Shown here: positions 46,181 through 59,000 of the stretch, in pieces
How positions within the stretch are numbered: the stretch's first letter is position 1
Layout of the letters: every line of letters starts with the position of its first letter
Assembly: GCA_030015575.1 (NCBI GenBank)
Contig: JASDDO010000006.1
Span: 325,052,361-325,116,360, forward strand
DNA length: 64,000 nt
Origin: Agapanthus africanus
Lineage: Eukaryota; Streptophyta; Magnoliopsida; Asparagales; Amaryllidaceae
Direction of reading: 5' to 3'
Translations under genes and position numbers: made by a program
Notes under the pieces: model-generated
Databases searched by the model: none
What the model saw: the letters and a program-made list of their open reading frames with translations, nothing else
Told to the model about the DNA's origin: nothing

Positions 46181-47520
46181 CACAACAAACGCATAATTAG
46201 AGAGCAACTCGAGATATTCAGGTTAAAACCAATATATGATACTCGATGATAATATGAAACCTTCATATTCCCATCGATACCCATATATGAAACTAAAAGC
46301 GCCACTTAGTCCCCGTCTATCGGTTAACATACGTGCGATGCTCGTCGTGACCTAGAACTATACGAAGGTTGTTAAATATCGGACAGTATAGCTCGATACT
46401 AACAACCGTCATATAGTCTACGCGACGAGAAAATTCAATCGTATGGTAACCCATAGATTTGTCCCGTGTGGACAAGTTAAGAATGTATAAAGCAAACGCC
46501 TTCATTCACTTGTGTTTTCATCCGTTTCGAGATATTTCGTCGGTACCTTTCCGCTGGTTCTCCGTGTACAAAGATAGATTAGATGTTCATTTCAACGTTG
46601 TTTCACAGCTTTGAAATGATTATCTATTCTATTACAGTGTACTCGGAGAACAGCGGGAAGGTGCTGCCGAAATTTACTCGAAACGGTTGAAAGCACAAGT
46701 GATGGGCGTTCGCTCTATACATTCTTAATGGGATAGAAGCCTACCCCCGACAGCCGGAACACATACATACAAACGCATAATTAGAGAGCGATTCGAGATG
46801 TTCGGGTTAAAACCAATATATGATAATATGAAACCTTCATATTCCCATCGATACCCGTATATGAAACTAAAAGCGCCACTTAGTCCCCGTCTATCGGTTA
46901 ACATACGTGCGATGCTCGTCGTGACCTAGAACTATACGAAGGTTGTTAAATATCGGACAGTATAGCTCGATACTAACAACCGTCGTATAGTCTACGCGAC
47001 GAGAAAATTCAATCGTATGGTAACCCATAGATTTGTCCCGTGTGGACAAGTTAAGAATGTATAAAGCAAACGCCTTCATTCACTTGTGTTTTCATCCGTT
47101 TCGAGATATTTCGTCGGTACCTTTCCGCTGGTTCTCCGTGTACAAAGATAGATTAGATGTTCATTTCAACGTTGTTTCACAGCTTTGAAATGATTATCTA
47201 TTCTATTACAGTGTACTCGGAGAACAGCGGGGAGGTGCTGCCGAAATTTACTCGAAACGGTTGAAAGCACAAGTGATGGGCGTTCGCTCTATACATTCTT
47301 AATGGGATAGAAGCCTACCCCCGACAGCCGGAACACATACATACAAACGCATAATCAGAGAGCGACTCGAGATGGTCGGGTTAAAACCAATATATGATAA
47401 TATGAAACCTTCATATTCCCATCGATACCCATATATGAAACTAAAAGCGCCACTTAGTCCCCGTCTATCGGTCAACATAACGTGCGATAATTTATTCTTT
47501 TCAACGACAAACGCACACAC
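46181..47520 (+). repeat. Tandem repeat (about 2.3 units of about 575 bp) upstream of TNP2
   Basis: Units begin near 46184, 46769 and 47343 with ACAAACGCATAAT. The first two are nearly identical over 570 bp and the third is partial. A diverged single copy lies upstream of TNP2 in CACTA-3 (about 57640-58260), so the module is ancestral and the duplication is private to CACTA-1. Each full unit holds a 62-codon antisense ORF (46317-46505, 46891-47079). Confidence 0.85.
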
Positions 47521-47622
47521 AAAGCATATACATGAATTTTCTCCTTTGTCAGTAACTATCCCGTTCTTATATTTCTCAATATAGTCAGCATAACCTACAA
47601 TTTATATGTTATTCAGTCTAAC

Positions 47623-50600
47623 ATGGCCCATGAGTACGTCAGAGTTAAGGACTGGATGTATGTGGATTGGAAACAACGTATGCAACCTAAGTTTGTCGCA
47701 GGAGTTGCTGCTTTCCTTGAATTTGCACGAGCACATAATAAGATCATAATAGAGAAGATTCTCTGTCCGTGCGATAGATGTGGCAATAAGTACTGGCAGA
47801 AGGTAGAATTGGCAGAGCTTCATATTGTAAAACATGGGTTTACTAGACTTTATTCAATTTGGAAATATCACGGGGAAGGAGAAGAATGCAGTACTGCGGT
47901 AGAAGAAGGAGAACACGATAATGAGGCAGGAGAAGAAGAAGAATTCGGTAATACGGCAGGATACGGAAATTTATTTCCATCAGAAGAAATGGAGGATATG
48001 GTAAAGGCTGCCCTAGGTGAATCTATTCGTACCGAAGATGACATTCCTTCCGGTCAAGGACCGCGTGCGGATAAATATGAAAATTTCATGAATGATGCTA
48101 GGAAACCAATTTATGAGAATGCGAAGTATTCCACCCTCTCATGGTTCGTCCAACTTTTCCAAATTAAGTGCCTAAATGGATGGAGCAACAAGTCATTCAC
48201 AATGCTTCTTTCGTTCTTGAAAGATTCTATGCCTCCGGGAAATAATGTGCCCGAAAGCTGGTACGAAGCCCAGAAAATGATGTCTGATTTGGGTCTAAAG
48301 TGCGAGAAGATTCAAGCATGTCCTAAAAATTGCGTGTTGTACCGGAAAGAGAATTCAGATTTGAAAGAGTGTCCAACATGCGGAGAGGCCAGGTATAAGC
48401 CGAAAGATTCTGATAAGAAGCCTGATATACCTGTGAAGATAGCACGATATTTTCCCATAACACAGAGGCTACAGAGGCTATTCAGGTGCAAGAAAACAGC
48501 CGAGGCAATGATTTGGCATCACCGTGCTCCTCCAAGCGAAAATGGAAAAATGAGCCATCCAAGAGATTCACCGGCATGGAAGGATTTCGATAGGAGGCAC
48601 GCAATATTCAGTAGCGATCCTCGCAATGTCCGGCTCGGACTGGCTGCCGATGGCTTCTGCCCATTCAACTATATGGCTGGAAGTCACAGTACATGGCCCG
48701 TTGTAATGATAATTTATAATCTGTCGCCTTGGTTGGCTATGGACCAATCATACTTTATGATGCCTCTTCTTATCGACGGACCAAACTCACCGGGGAACAA
48801 TATCGACGTCTATCTCCGACCTCTGATTGAGGAGCTGAAAACTTTGTTCATTGATGGTGTAGAGACATATGATTCAAACACAAATACAACCTTCATACTG
48901 CGTGCGTCTTTAATGTGGACAATTAATGACTTTCCTGCGTATGGAATGCTTTCAGGTTGGTCCGTACATGGTCACAAAGCATGTCCTCATTGCCATGAAC
49001 ACACAACATCAAAATTTTTGAATTTTAGCAGGAAGATTTGTTATTGCGGCCATCGACGTTTTCTGCCTCCAGACCACCCCTATAGGTTAGACACGGTTCA
49101 CTTTGATGGTCATCAGGAGCTTCTTGGGCCTCCATCCCCATTGTCCGGAGAGGACGTGACTGCTAAATGGGATGGTTACAATAACGTGACCTTCGGGATG
49201 GATCCGACGAGACAGGTCAAACCACAATATTGGAACAAGTTAAGCATTTTCTTCGAGCTTCCGTACTGGTCTACAAATTCAGTGCGTCATTGTCTGGACG
49301 TCATGCATATAGAGAAGGGAGTATCAGAGCACATACTTAACTTGCTTCTGTGTAAAGACGGGAAATCGAAAGACAACATGAATGCCCGGATGGATCTACA
49401 AGAGTGGGGAATAAGAAGTGAACTGCACCCTAAACCGGTAGCGGGTAAACCGGGCAAATTTGTACTTCCCAATGCCGCTTATCATATGTCACAACCGGAG
49501 AAGAAAAGATTCCTGCAGGTGTTGCATGATTTGAAAGTCCCCACAGGTTTCTCAGGATCATTCAGCAAGAAAATAAAAATTGTGAAGGGCAAGATCGATG
49601 GGCTGAAAAGTCATGACCACCATGTTATCGTGGAGCACCTTCTTCCATTAGCCCTCAGGACTTCTCTCCCCGACTCGGTTGGTCTAGTAATCAACGACCT
49701 ATGTTGTTTTTTCAGGGAGTTGTGTGCTAAAACGCTGGAGGTTGCGACGCTGGATAAACTAGAAAATTCTATTGCGTTGATACTTTGCAAGTTTGAGCGT
49801 ATTTTCCCACCGTCATTCTTCGATATCATAATACACTTGACGGTTCATCTTGCAACTAAGGCGAAATTAGCCGGACCGGTACAATATCGATGGATGTATC
49901 CCGTCGAGAGGTACGTTAAATTTTTCGTTTCGCGCAATTTATAAATTTATTTTTGTCATGTATGCCCGTGTTTATTTATTCAACATATTCTCATTAGGTA
50001 CCTTTACACTCTTAAGAAGTATATACGCAATAAAAATCGACCAGAGGGTTCTATCATGCAAGGTTATCTTCTTGATGAAGCAACCACATTTTGTTCCCGC
50101 TATCTGGACGAGAACATTGAGACAAGGCTTAACCGACCACGAAGAATTCAAGACGGGCCATATGGTAAAGCCTAGTATAAGAGGGTAGACACTATGTTTA
50201 TCAACAAGATATACCGGTTTATCTTGCTTAATTGCGTATGTCTTGAACAAATTAGAGAGTAAGTTCTTTTGGATTAATTGTTATATCTGTGTTTGTGTGT
50301 GTATGAAATGACATAATATTAATGTCACAATTATTTGTCGAAAACAGAACTCATTTTAACGAGGTACGTGAGGGGCATCCTGATTGGAACGAAGAGCGTT
50401 TGGAAAAATACCATCAGGATAATTTTTGTGATTGGGTCACAGTGCATGTAAGTTATTCGAATTACATTTTATTGCTATCAGTTTTAATCTAAACTTGTAT
50501 CGTTATGTATTTATCGTAAAATTTGTTTTGTTAGATCCACGATCCGAACTTGTCTGCATCATTTGAGAGTGATTCAAGATGTTTAGCTCAATTTCCTAGT

Positions 50601-51248
50601 ATGGAGGTTGCACATTACAAAGGATTTGGTGTCCTTGGATACAAATTCGAAGTTAAGGACATAGAAACATCTAGAATCACTCAGAATAGTGGGATTGCGA
50701 CGGTAGGATCGGACGGTGTGATTTACTATGGGTACTTAAATTGTATACTCGGCATCCACTATCCCGGACGATCAGAACCCTTTTATATATTCCACTGTAC
50801 TTGGTACGATCCGCGAACCGATACAGACAGGTGGAGAAGCAGTCTTGGGACTTGGAAAGATGAATATGGATGGACCAGTGTGAACACACTTCGATTTTAC
50901 GGTCAGGACGATCCGTTTATCTTTCCGAACCAAGCGTTCCAAGTATACTACTCACAGTGTTTGAAGCATCCGGGGTGGAGTGTTGTATGCCGATGGAAAC
51001 CTAGAGATGTCTACGATGTCCCAGAATACGAGGACAGCGATGAGGACGAAGAAGAGAGAAGGCTTAAAGTGCTCCGACCGTCTGTTTCGAAGGACGGGTT
51101 GTCTTCGACCGATCATGAAGTTACGTGGGTTAGAAATGACATCGACGATGAAATCCAAGTAGATATGTATGATGCGCCCACAAAACGAAAAAGGTTATCA
51201 GTAATGTTATATTATTACTTCACATTTTACGCTCTAGATCATATATAG
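47623..51248 (+). CDS. CACTA-1 TNP2-type transposase (spliced; one nonsense codon)
   Basis: Exon 1 (47623-49910) starts with a transposase-associated zinc-binding segment (VKDWMYVDW ... CPCDRCGN, residues 5-75). The TNP2 transposase domain follows from about residue 277 (FPITQRLQRLF), with conserved IDGPNSPGNN near 384, NDFPAYGMLSGWS near 436 and paired Cys/His in CPHCH and CYCGHRR. A DUF4218 domain (about 675-765) crosses into exon 2. Exons by GT-AG borders in matching phase: 49998-50258, 50348-50447, 50535-51248; the last carries a DUF4216 domain (YGYLNCILGIHYPG ... FHCTWYD). Exon 2 holds one in-frame TAG (50173-50175), so the copy may be inactive unless that stretch is spliced differently. 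It would cut and move CACTA DNA in the nucleus. The 3' exon limit is uncertain. Confidence 0.92.
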
Positions 51249-51301
51249 TCAATACTTTTAATGATTGTCTAATGCGTCCACGAACCGTTTATCTAGATTT
51301 G

Positions 51302-54300
51302 ATGACGATGTCGGGAGCAGCGAGGGGCGGCAGGAGCTCCAGCCGCGGCAGAGGCAGAGGCAGAGGCAGAGCGGTTCTGCCGCCCGGAGAGCTCCGTAGG
51401 GAGCTTCAGAGGGCCGGTCTTGCACCCAGATCGGAGACCCCTTCGGATGCCTCCTTCCGTGTGGATTTTGCCACACATCCAGGTATACTGCATGCATATC
51501 CATTTTCAATTTAATATTACAGATATTCATGCCTGTTTATGTCAAAATTACTTATATTGTCAATGTTTGATTGTCTAGTTGGTGGTGATGCGTCCACATC
51601 TGGGACAGAGGCCACCCCCGCTCCTCCAGGTATGTTTATATATCATATAGTGTATGTATATTGATTTAGAATGCTATATCATAAATATACACATTCCTTT
51701 TGCTCTTACTTAGCAATTTTTATTATTGTCTAGCTGTAGGTGGTGACACCACCGCACCTGCGGGTATGTTTATATGTCCTATAGTGCATGCATATTGATT
51801 TAGAACGTTATATTATTGATCTACACATTCTTTTTGCAATTACTTATAAAATCTATTTTTAATTGTCTAGTTGTTGGTCCTGCGTCCACATCTGGGACAG
51901 AGGCCACCCCCGCTCCTCCAGGTATGTTTATATATCATATAGTGTATGTATATTGATTTAGAATGCTATATCATAAATATACACATTCCTTTTGCTCTTA
52001 CTTAGCAATTTTTATTATTGTCTAGCTGTAGGTGGTGACACCACCGCACCTGCGGGTATGTTTATATGTCCTATAGTTCATGCATATTGATTTAGAACGT
52101 TATATTATTGATCTACACATTCTTTTTGCAATTACTTATAAAATCTATTTTTAATTGTCTAATTATAGGTGGTGCGTCCACACCTTCCACAGGGGCCACT
52201 TCTGCCGCTTCCGTACCCTCCGCATCGTCTGCAGGTTAGTATGAATAAATTTAAAATATTTATTTATTTTACATATGCTATATAGAATAAATATGAACTT
52301 CCTGGAGATTTAGCGTCGATGTTTATTTTATAGTTGGAGGGGATGCGTCCGGGTCCGGGACCCCGGTTGTTCCTTACCGGAGGAACTATCGTCCCGCTCG
52401 TGCTGCTGCTCGGGCCCAGGCTCGTGCGCTAATCATCGGAGGTATATATCACACTTGAATTTTTGTTTAACCTTGATTTCTTAATACAACTTTGTCTTAT
52501 TATTGATTGTCTTGATATTTCGTGCAGACGCAGGGCCTCTCCATCCCCAGAGGGGGACTCGAGGCCCGAATCAGTCCCATAGGCTGAGGCCTGATAGAGC
52601 TAGGGGGGAGGCAGCATTCCCCCTATTTTTTACCCTTGACTATCGCTATACCGGTCCTCATGCCGAGAGGTTCGGCCGGTATTTGGGAGACGAGAGCCGG
52701 ATCGTGAAGAACTATCCACTTCACGTTGAGTGGGGCGAGCAGCACCAGCGCTCATTCGCCCTCTTCTTTGATCAGGCTCGGGTATATATTAATATATATT
52801 TTCATTTGATCTATCCAATATATTTATTATTAACACTTGCAATCTAATAACAATGTTTCTTTTTGTATTTTCAGTTGGATTACGATTTTCAGCCTGTAGC
52901 CGACCCTGATCACTCGGGGAGGGTGCTCGACCTTCATGCTCTGTACAATGGCCTGATGAAGAACATGCAGGCCAAGGTCCGATACAACAGGAATGAGCTG
53001 AAGGCCGACTGCTACTCTCTGTGGATAGCGACCCCCGAGGCAGAGAGAGCGGCCCTCCTATCTACTCCGGCGTTTGCGAGAGTCGACGTAGAGACATGGC
53101 CTCTATTGTGCGCTTATTTCGACTCCGAACGCAAACAAGTATGTATTTTAAATTTAATTCATTATTTATGATATAATTTATTTCTTTGTGTTTCTTAATT
53201 AGAAAACTAAATGTTAATGCGTTGTGCAGAAACAGGCCGCTCAGAATACGGAGAATAGGAAGTCGGCGAAGAGGGGTCGCCCCACTTACACAGGTGGCTC
53301 GAGGAACATTACTCGAGCCATGGAGTTATCGGTAAATTAAGAGTTATTCTCTAATATTCTGCAATATTAAGAGTTATTCTCTGATATTTCTAATATTAAG
53401 AGTTACTTTCTAATATTGCAGACATCTCGGACCGTGGCGTCAGGTGGTACACCGAGCGTGCTGTCCGCATATCTTGCCGTCCACGGCACCTCGACAGATC
53501 CCGCCACGGACGAGCTTCGGTGTCCCGACGTCGCTACCCAGGAGTACTGCGTAAGTGTTAATATTTTTTCTACCCAAATTTGAAATTTTAGTTTTGGAAG
53601 GTTCAAGTTTAAATTTTATACTTATACTTTACTGCTTAATGTGGGTGTAGGAGCGGGTGGTTGAGCAGGCCAAGGCCTCGGGGATCGATTTTACCGGACA
53701 GAACGATCCGAGGCTGCTGACCCCAGTTCTGGACGCCGCACACGGAGGGCACCACGGAGGTTGGGAGAGAGGCCGGGGATTGGGCCCTAGCAGGGCCCAT
53801 ATGAGGTTGGACTCCACCCCGGCGGTTACTTCCTCCGTCTCCAGTGACCGGCATGTCCATCAGGAACTGGATAGCTTGAGGGCCACCGTTCAGGAGTTGA
53901 AGGAGATGCTGGTATGTATACTACTTTATAGTAAAATATCATTTCATATTATATACATATCAACATATCCATAATTAGTACGTAGCTTGAGCTTATTTGG
54001 TTTTAGACTTAAGTTTGATTAATCATACATACATATGTAATTAAAATAAACAACGCTTTTCCAAACTAGATATCCAAACAGGGTTTCGAAATAACTTAAT
54101 AATGAAACGAATTCGAATAATACACAGTTCTTACACGCTTCTTACACACGTTATGTCCAGACGCGACAGGGTAGATCGGCCGAGCCTCCACATGCATCTC
54201 CTTCGGCTGCGGCTCCGCAAGCTACTACATCGGCTGCGGTTCCGCAGACAGCTCCTGTAGCTCCACCGCCCACTCAGACTCCCGCAGCCGCGGCTCCGCA

Positions 54301-54450
54301 AGCGACTACCTCGACGGCGGCTGCGCAGACCACATCGCCAGCTCCACATGCCGCTCAGACTCCCTTATATGTAGCATTGGAGAGTGTATTTACCGAGGAG
54401 CAGGCGCGCGTTATTCGAACGTTATTCGGAGGTGGAGCTGGACCGAACTA
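51302..54450 (+). CDS. CACTA-1 second gene, TNPA-like/Transposase_24 protein (about 12 exons)
   Basis: The gene starts MTMSGAARGG followed by an Arg/Gly-rich tract. Small exons bounded by TAG/CAG and GT lie at about 51302-51480, 51579-51631, 51734-51761, 51871-51922, 52026-52053, 52169-52234, 52335-52441, 52528-52781, 52875-53139, 53230-53331, 53422-53550, 53651-53910 and 54161-54450. Exons from 52528 on form the conserved part: YPLHVEWG, then YNRNELKADCYSLWIATPE and SAKRGRPTYTGGSRN, typical of plant Ptta/En/Spm Transposase_24 proteins. A predicted helix (ELDSLRATVQELKEML) and a Pro/Ala/Thr-rich tail follow. In this superfamily the second gene product binds the subterminal repeats and assists TNP2. 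Exon limits are by eye. Start could also be the upstream in-frame ATG at 51272. Confidence 0.82.
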
Positions 54451-54704
54451 GGGTAGCTTTTTGGTTCTTATTTTTTGAAACATGTATTTATTTATATCAC
54501 ATTGTACTACATTTTGAAACGATATTGATATTGGTTTGTATTTATATCATATTCAGTTTTTGGGTTTCTTTTGTATATTATATATATGCGTGAGATGTGA
54601 TTATGAATACTGCAATATATGATTTGATTGATGTATATAGTATTGTGCACAGGGCGGGAAAAAATCTAGCAGCCCATTTTTTAAAAAAAAAACACAGACA
54701 ATAT

Positions 54705-55275
54705 GTACCTACGGATTACGCCGTAGGTACACATGTTGCCCCTACGGAGTTATCCGTAGGGGCAAACTATCAGGAAACCTGATATTTTCCCACCTAATAT
54801 CAGTGCAGGGTGTTGTGGGTGCCCCTACGGATATGTCCGTAGGGGCCACTGTTTATCCCCTACGAATTTATCCGTAGGGGCAAAATATCAGGTTTCCTGA
54901 TATTTTTTCCCCCGATCTCAGTGCAGTGTGTTGGGAGTGGCCCCTACGGATTGAACCGTAGGGGCTACTTTATATCCCCTACGGAGGTATCCGTAGGGGT
55001 ATAAAAAGGACCTACGGATATATCCGTAGGTATATACAATATATTCAAAAAAAAAATTACATATATGATTTTATTATCCCTACGGGGTACTCCGTAGGGG
55101 CTATAGCACCTACTGATATATCCGTAGGGGCATAAATTTGTCCGTAGGGACAAGTTCAGGGCCTCAACTTGCACCTGCGGCCTTTGCACCTACGGGGTCT
55201 TTTTTCGCCCCTACGTATATATCCGTAGGGGCAGTGGGTTGCCCCTACGGATAAATCCGTAGGGGCAACCCTTAT
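54705..55275. repeat. CACTA-1 3' subterminal inverted-repeat array
   Basis: About ten or more imperfect palindromes share the core CCCCTACGGA...TCCGTAGGGG, spaced tens of bp, in both orientations. Fewer, more diverged copies occur at the 5' end (43998-44200) and in CACTA-3 (59390-59600). They are the likely binding sites of the second-gene product (inferred). No gene lies between 54451 and the element end. Confidence 0.88.
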
Positions 55276-55286
55276 TTGTAGTAGTG

Positions 55287-57075
55287 AACTTCGTTTTAAT
55301 TGTTTACCTTAAATAGGCAAGCACTCACTTTCTCCGGCTCTCTGAGGCTTAAGAGAATTGATCCCACTTAAAGCTATATTTACTAGGGTCCTTAATGTAA
55401 TTTTATATATCTCGAGGGGGTTTTATGAAAAATATTTTATATACTTTCAAAATAAATCTCAAGTAATTATTTATGTTCTTTAGGGTTTCCATGAATGTGA
55501 ATTTTAAAGAGTGTGGTATATCAGTGAATAATAATTTAGCTTGAATAGTTCATTGTATTTTAGTGTAACTTGTCTTGTATTGATACTTGATGGTATTTTA
55601 ATGAAACTTGTCATTCTTTTATTTTCTAGAAAATATGGAATTTTATTATATATTAAAAATATGTGGTATGATAATATTTATATAATTATTAAAAATTAAT
55701 TTTATTTATTAAGTAGAAAATCTCGTTTTTTTCTTAAAAATCGTATTAAAATTCTTTCGAGATGGTATGCTCCGTGAGGAGGTCTGCATCTCGCTCTACT
55801 AGTCCGAGAATGTGCGATAATCCGCACCATCCAATAGCGGGTTCCCCGAAATGGGTTGTAGAAGTATAATCGCAAAGAATTTGATAACACCATTTAAAGA
55901 AAATCGAGTTTTTATAGTTTAAGATATTTTGATGAAAAGTCGTATTTTGCCACAAAAGTTATGTCTCAAGAGAATCGTGCTACGTCAATATGTGTGTATG
56001 TGAGAGGTAGGTCATTACCTCGTGATGTTTTCTAAAGGTATGTTAAGGAAAATGTTTAACAGATAACGTATATAAACTTCATGGTATTTAAAAGTAAAAA
56101 CTTAATTAAAGTTAATTAAAATGGAGTTTTAGAGTGAAAGTTGTTTCTAAACCTTTATAATAGTGTTACAAATATTGTGTAAAAGTTTGTTGAACAATAT
56201 ATAAATGAATAGTGAGATTATAGAGTTTAGAAGATTTACATCGGTAATAACTCCACTTACCGATGTTTTGTTTTGAAAAAAGAATTTAGCGAAGAGAGGG
56301 AGGAAATAGAAGGAATTTACAAGCTAGGAGGAGAGAGGAGAGGTAGAGGAAGATGTTGTATCTTTCGTGACGGCGTGGGGTTGTTGGAATCTCCTCTAAT
56401 TCTCGTCGGAATTTGACCTTGGGCTAACTCCACTTGTATTCTTCTTGGACTTGAGAATTTTTGATAATTTTGACTAGAGATTTCAGAATGAGGAGGGGCT
56501 AGGGTATAGGGTTGTATTTATAGGGTGAAATTAGGGTTTTGGAATTGAAAGATTGAATTAAAAAGTATTAAAAATGAAATTAAAGATGAATTTTAATTCT
56601 CTGTTGAATTGCAGAGAAAACAAACAGAATAGAGGTAATGGGGTAAGCCAATAGGTTATGTGTGCAAGACACGGGGACTTTTCCTCTACGGACACCCACC
56701 GTCATCGGCCAAAAGATCAATCTCGCCGGTCCAATTTAGGAGATGGGCCTTGGGATTTATGCCACGTGTTCTCGGCTGTGTACACAACATTTTACACATG
56801 TTTAACTTTCTAGACTTTTCATTTTTACGTGTATTGCACTTGTAAACTTTTGGGCTTCCAAAAAGTTTAAAAGAAAAATCAGGAAAAATAATATGTGGCT
56901 GTTGGGATTCGAACACAGAGGCTACGTCACAGCAATGCAAGGCTTTACCAATGAGCTACAAGTGTTTTCTTGCTGTTCTCAAATAAGTATAACTTTTAAA
57001 TTATGCACAGGCTTGCAAACTCCTTTCTGTATTTTAAGAAGAAAAATTTTGTACAGAAAATTCAGGGTCGTTACA
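55287..57075 (-). mobile_element. Solo LTR X, proximal segment with promoter
   Basis: In minus-strand sense it starts TGTAACGACCCTGAATTTTC at 57075. A TATA box (CTATAAATA, minus) is at 56515-56523. Blocks at 55290-55450 and 55755-55880 match LTR Y at 23270-23420 and 23845-23960. CATAT follows at 57076. ORFs such as 56660-56940 are not supported as genes. Confidence 0.82.
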
Positions 57076-57434
57076 CATATCCTCCATTTCTTCTCCTGGA
57101 AGAAGCTATCGTCTTCTTCTTCTGCCGCATTACTGTCTTCTCCTTCTTCTTTTGCCGCATTACCTTCTTCTTCTTGTCCTTCCACGTGATATATCCAAAT
57201 TGTATAAAGTCTAATAAAACCATGTTTAACGATATGAAGCTCTACGATTTCTACTTTCTGCCAGAACTTATTCCCACATCTATTGCACGGGCAGAGAATC
57301 TTCGCTAACACGATCTTATTATGTGCGCGTGCAAATTCAATGAAATCAGCAACTCCTGCAACAAACTTAGATTGCATGCATTGTTGCCAATCCACATATA
57401 TCCAGTTCTTAACTCTGATGTACTCATAGGACAT
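57076..57434 (-). pseudogene. CACTA-3 TNP2 transposase, N-terminal piece
   Basis: The ATG at 57434 opens MSYEYIRVKNWIYVDWQQ, followed by the Cys-rich CPCNRCGN segment and an acidic stretch, about 119 codons before LTR X. It is clearly similar to residues 1-125 of the CACTA-1 TNP2. The last residues (EKKWRIC...) are already LTR sequence. The gene resumes at 21481 in register with CACTA-1, which proves the two pieces belong together. Confidence 0.9.
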
Positions 57435-58370
57435 GTTAGACTGTATAGCATATAAATTATAGGTTATGGTGATTATATTGAGAAATCTAAGAACGAGATG
57501 GTTGCTGACAAAGAAAAAAATCCGTAGAGACAAGTTTGTCGTTGAAAAGAATAAATTATCGATTAACAAAGTTAGATTTGAAGATACCCAAGTATGAATT
57601 GTATTCTGTGCATGTGTATTTCAATTTATGATTTCGCTTACGTGAAGGGTTGTTAGTGTGTATGTGATTTGTGTGTGCGTTTGTTGTGTATTCGTGTTGT
57701 ATGTGTGTGTTTCGGCTGTCAGGGGTAAGGCTTCTATCCCATTAAGAATATATAGAGCAAACACCCTTTCGCTTGTGTTTTCATCTGTTTCGAGTAAATT
57801 TTGGCAGCACCTCCCCGCTATTCTCCGAGTACACTGTAATAGAATAGATAATAATTCAATGCTGTGAAACCACGTTGAAATGAACATCTAATCTATCTTT
57901 GTACACAGAGAACCAGCGGAAAAGTACCGACGAAATAACTCGGAACAAATGAAAACATAAGTGAATGCAAGTGTTTTCTTTATACATCCCTAATTTGTCC
58001 ACACTGGACAAATCTATCGGTTATCATACGATTGAATTTTCTAGTCACATAGACTACACGACGGTTGTTAGCTCCGAACAATACCGTCCGATATTTAACA
58101 ACCTTCATATAGCTCTATATCACGATGAACACCGAACACATGTTAACCGATAGACGGGGACTAAATCGCGCTTTGATTTTCACATATGAATATCGATGAG
58201 AATATGAAAGTTTCATATTATCATCGAGTATCATATATTGCTTTTAACTTGAACATTTAACTTGAATAGGTTTTACGTTTACGTTTCGGTTTTAAGGGTT
58301 TGGAGTTTTAGTTTAGGGTAAGGTTTTCTTACGTTTACGTTAATATCGAGTATCCTACTGAAAGAACTGG
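57435..58370 (-). other. CACTA-3 region upstream of TNP2
   Basis: About 57640-58260 is a single diverged copy of the module tandemly repeated in CACTA-1 at 46181-47520, in opposite orientation as expected. It includes a counterpart (57965-58153, plus) of the 62-codon antisense ORF. Confidence 0.7.
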
Positions 58371-58374
58371 TGCA

Positions 58375-59000
58375 CCCTGAAACCTAACCCTAATTAATCC
58401 AAATTAACCAAATTAACCCTAATCATCACCCTAACTCAAATTATCTCTAATTAACCCAAAATTAAGCTAATTAAACCAAATTAACTCTAATCAGCACACT
58501 AACCCAAATTAACCATATTTTACCTAATTAACCCTATCCCTAACCCTAATCATCACCCAAACCAAAATTAACCCTATTTTATCTAATTAACCCAAATTAA
58601 TCCTAAGCCTAACCCTAACCCTGATCATCACCAAAACCCTAACCCAAATTAACCCTAGCCCAAACCAAAATTAACCCTAATTAATCAAATTAACGCTAAT
58701 CCTAACCCTAATCATCACCAACCCTATCTTACCTAATTAACCCAAATTAACCCTAACCCTAATCATCACCCAAACCCTAACCCTAACCCTATTTTACCTA
58801 ATTAACCCTAACCCTAACCCTAACCATCACCCAAAGCTTAACCTTAACCCCAATTAACCCCCAATTAACCCGGCCCTATAACCCTAACCTTATTTTACCT
58901 AATTAAGTCTAACCCTAACCCTAATCATCACCCAAAGCCTAACCCTAACCCAAATTAACCCCCAATTATCCCGGCCTGGTAACCCTAATCCTAACCCTAA
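58375..59000. repeat. Degenerate telomere-like CCCTAA array inside CACTA-3
   Basis: More than 600 bp of AACCCTAACCCTAA-type repeats mixed with AATTAACC and ATCATCACC units. It is flanked by CACTA sequence on both sides, so it is internal to the transposon and not a chromosome end. CACTA-1 has a GGGTTAGGGTTAC array at the same relative place. Confidence 0.85.

Larger units (their letters stand above)
43984..55286 (+). mobile_element. CACTA-1, complete En/Spm-type DNA transposon
   Basis: It begins CACTAGTAAAATAGG and ends TTATTTGTAGTAGTG, the inverse of CACTACTACAAATAA. AAC flanks both ends (43981-43983 and 55287-55289), the 3-bp TSD expected for CACTA elements. Removing it restores a continuous LTR X. 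Both ends carry many short inverted repeats of the form CCCTACGGAT/ATCCGTAGGG (43998-44200 and about 54705-55275), which in this superfamily are transposase-accessory binding sites. It encodes a TNP2 transposase and a second TNPA-like gene, both on the plus strand. Length 11303 bp. Confidence 0.95.

Noticed and set aside
58375..59000. CCCTAA repeats as a telomere or interstitial telomere scar
   Set aside because: Degenerate, mixed with AATTAACC units, and flanked by CACTA-3 sequence on both sides; internal to the transposon.
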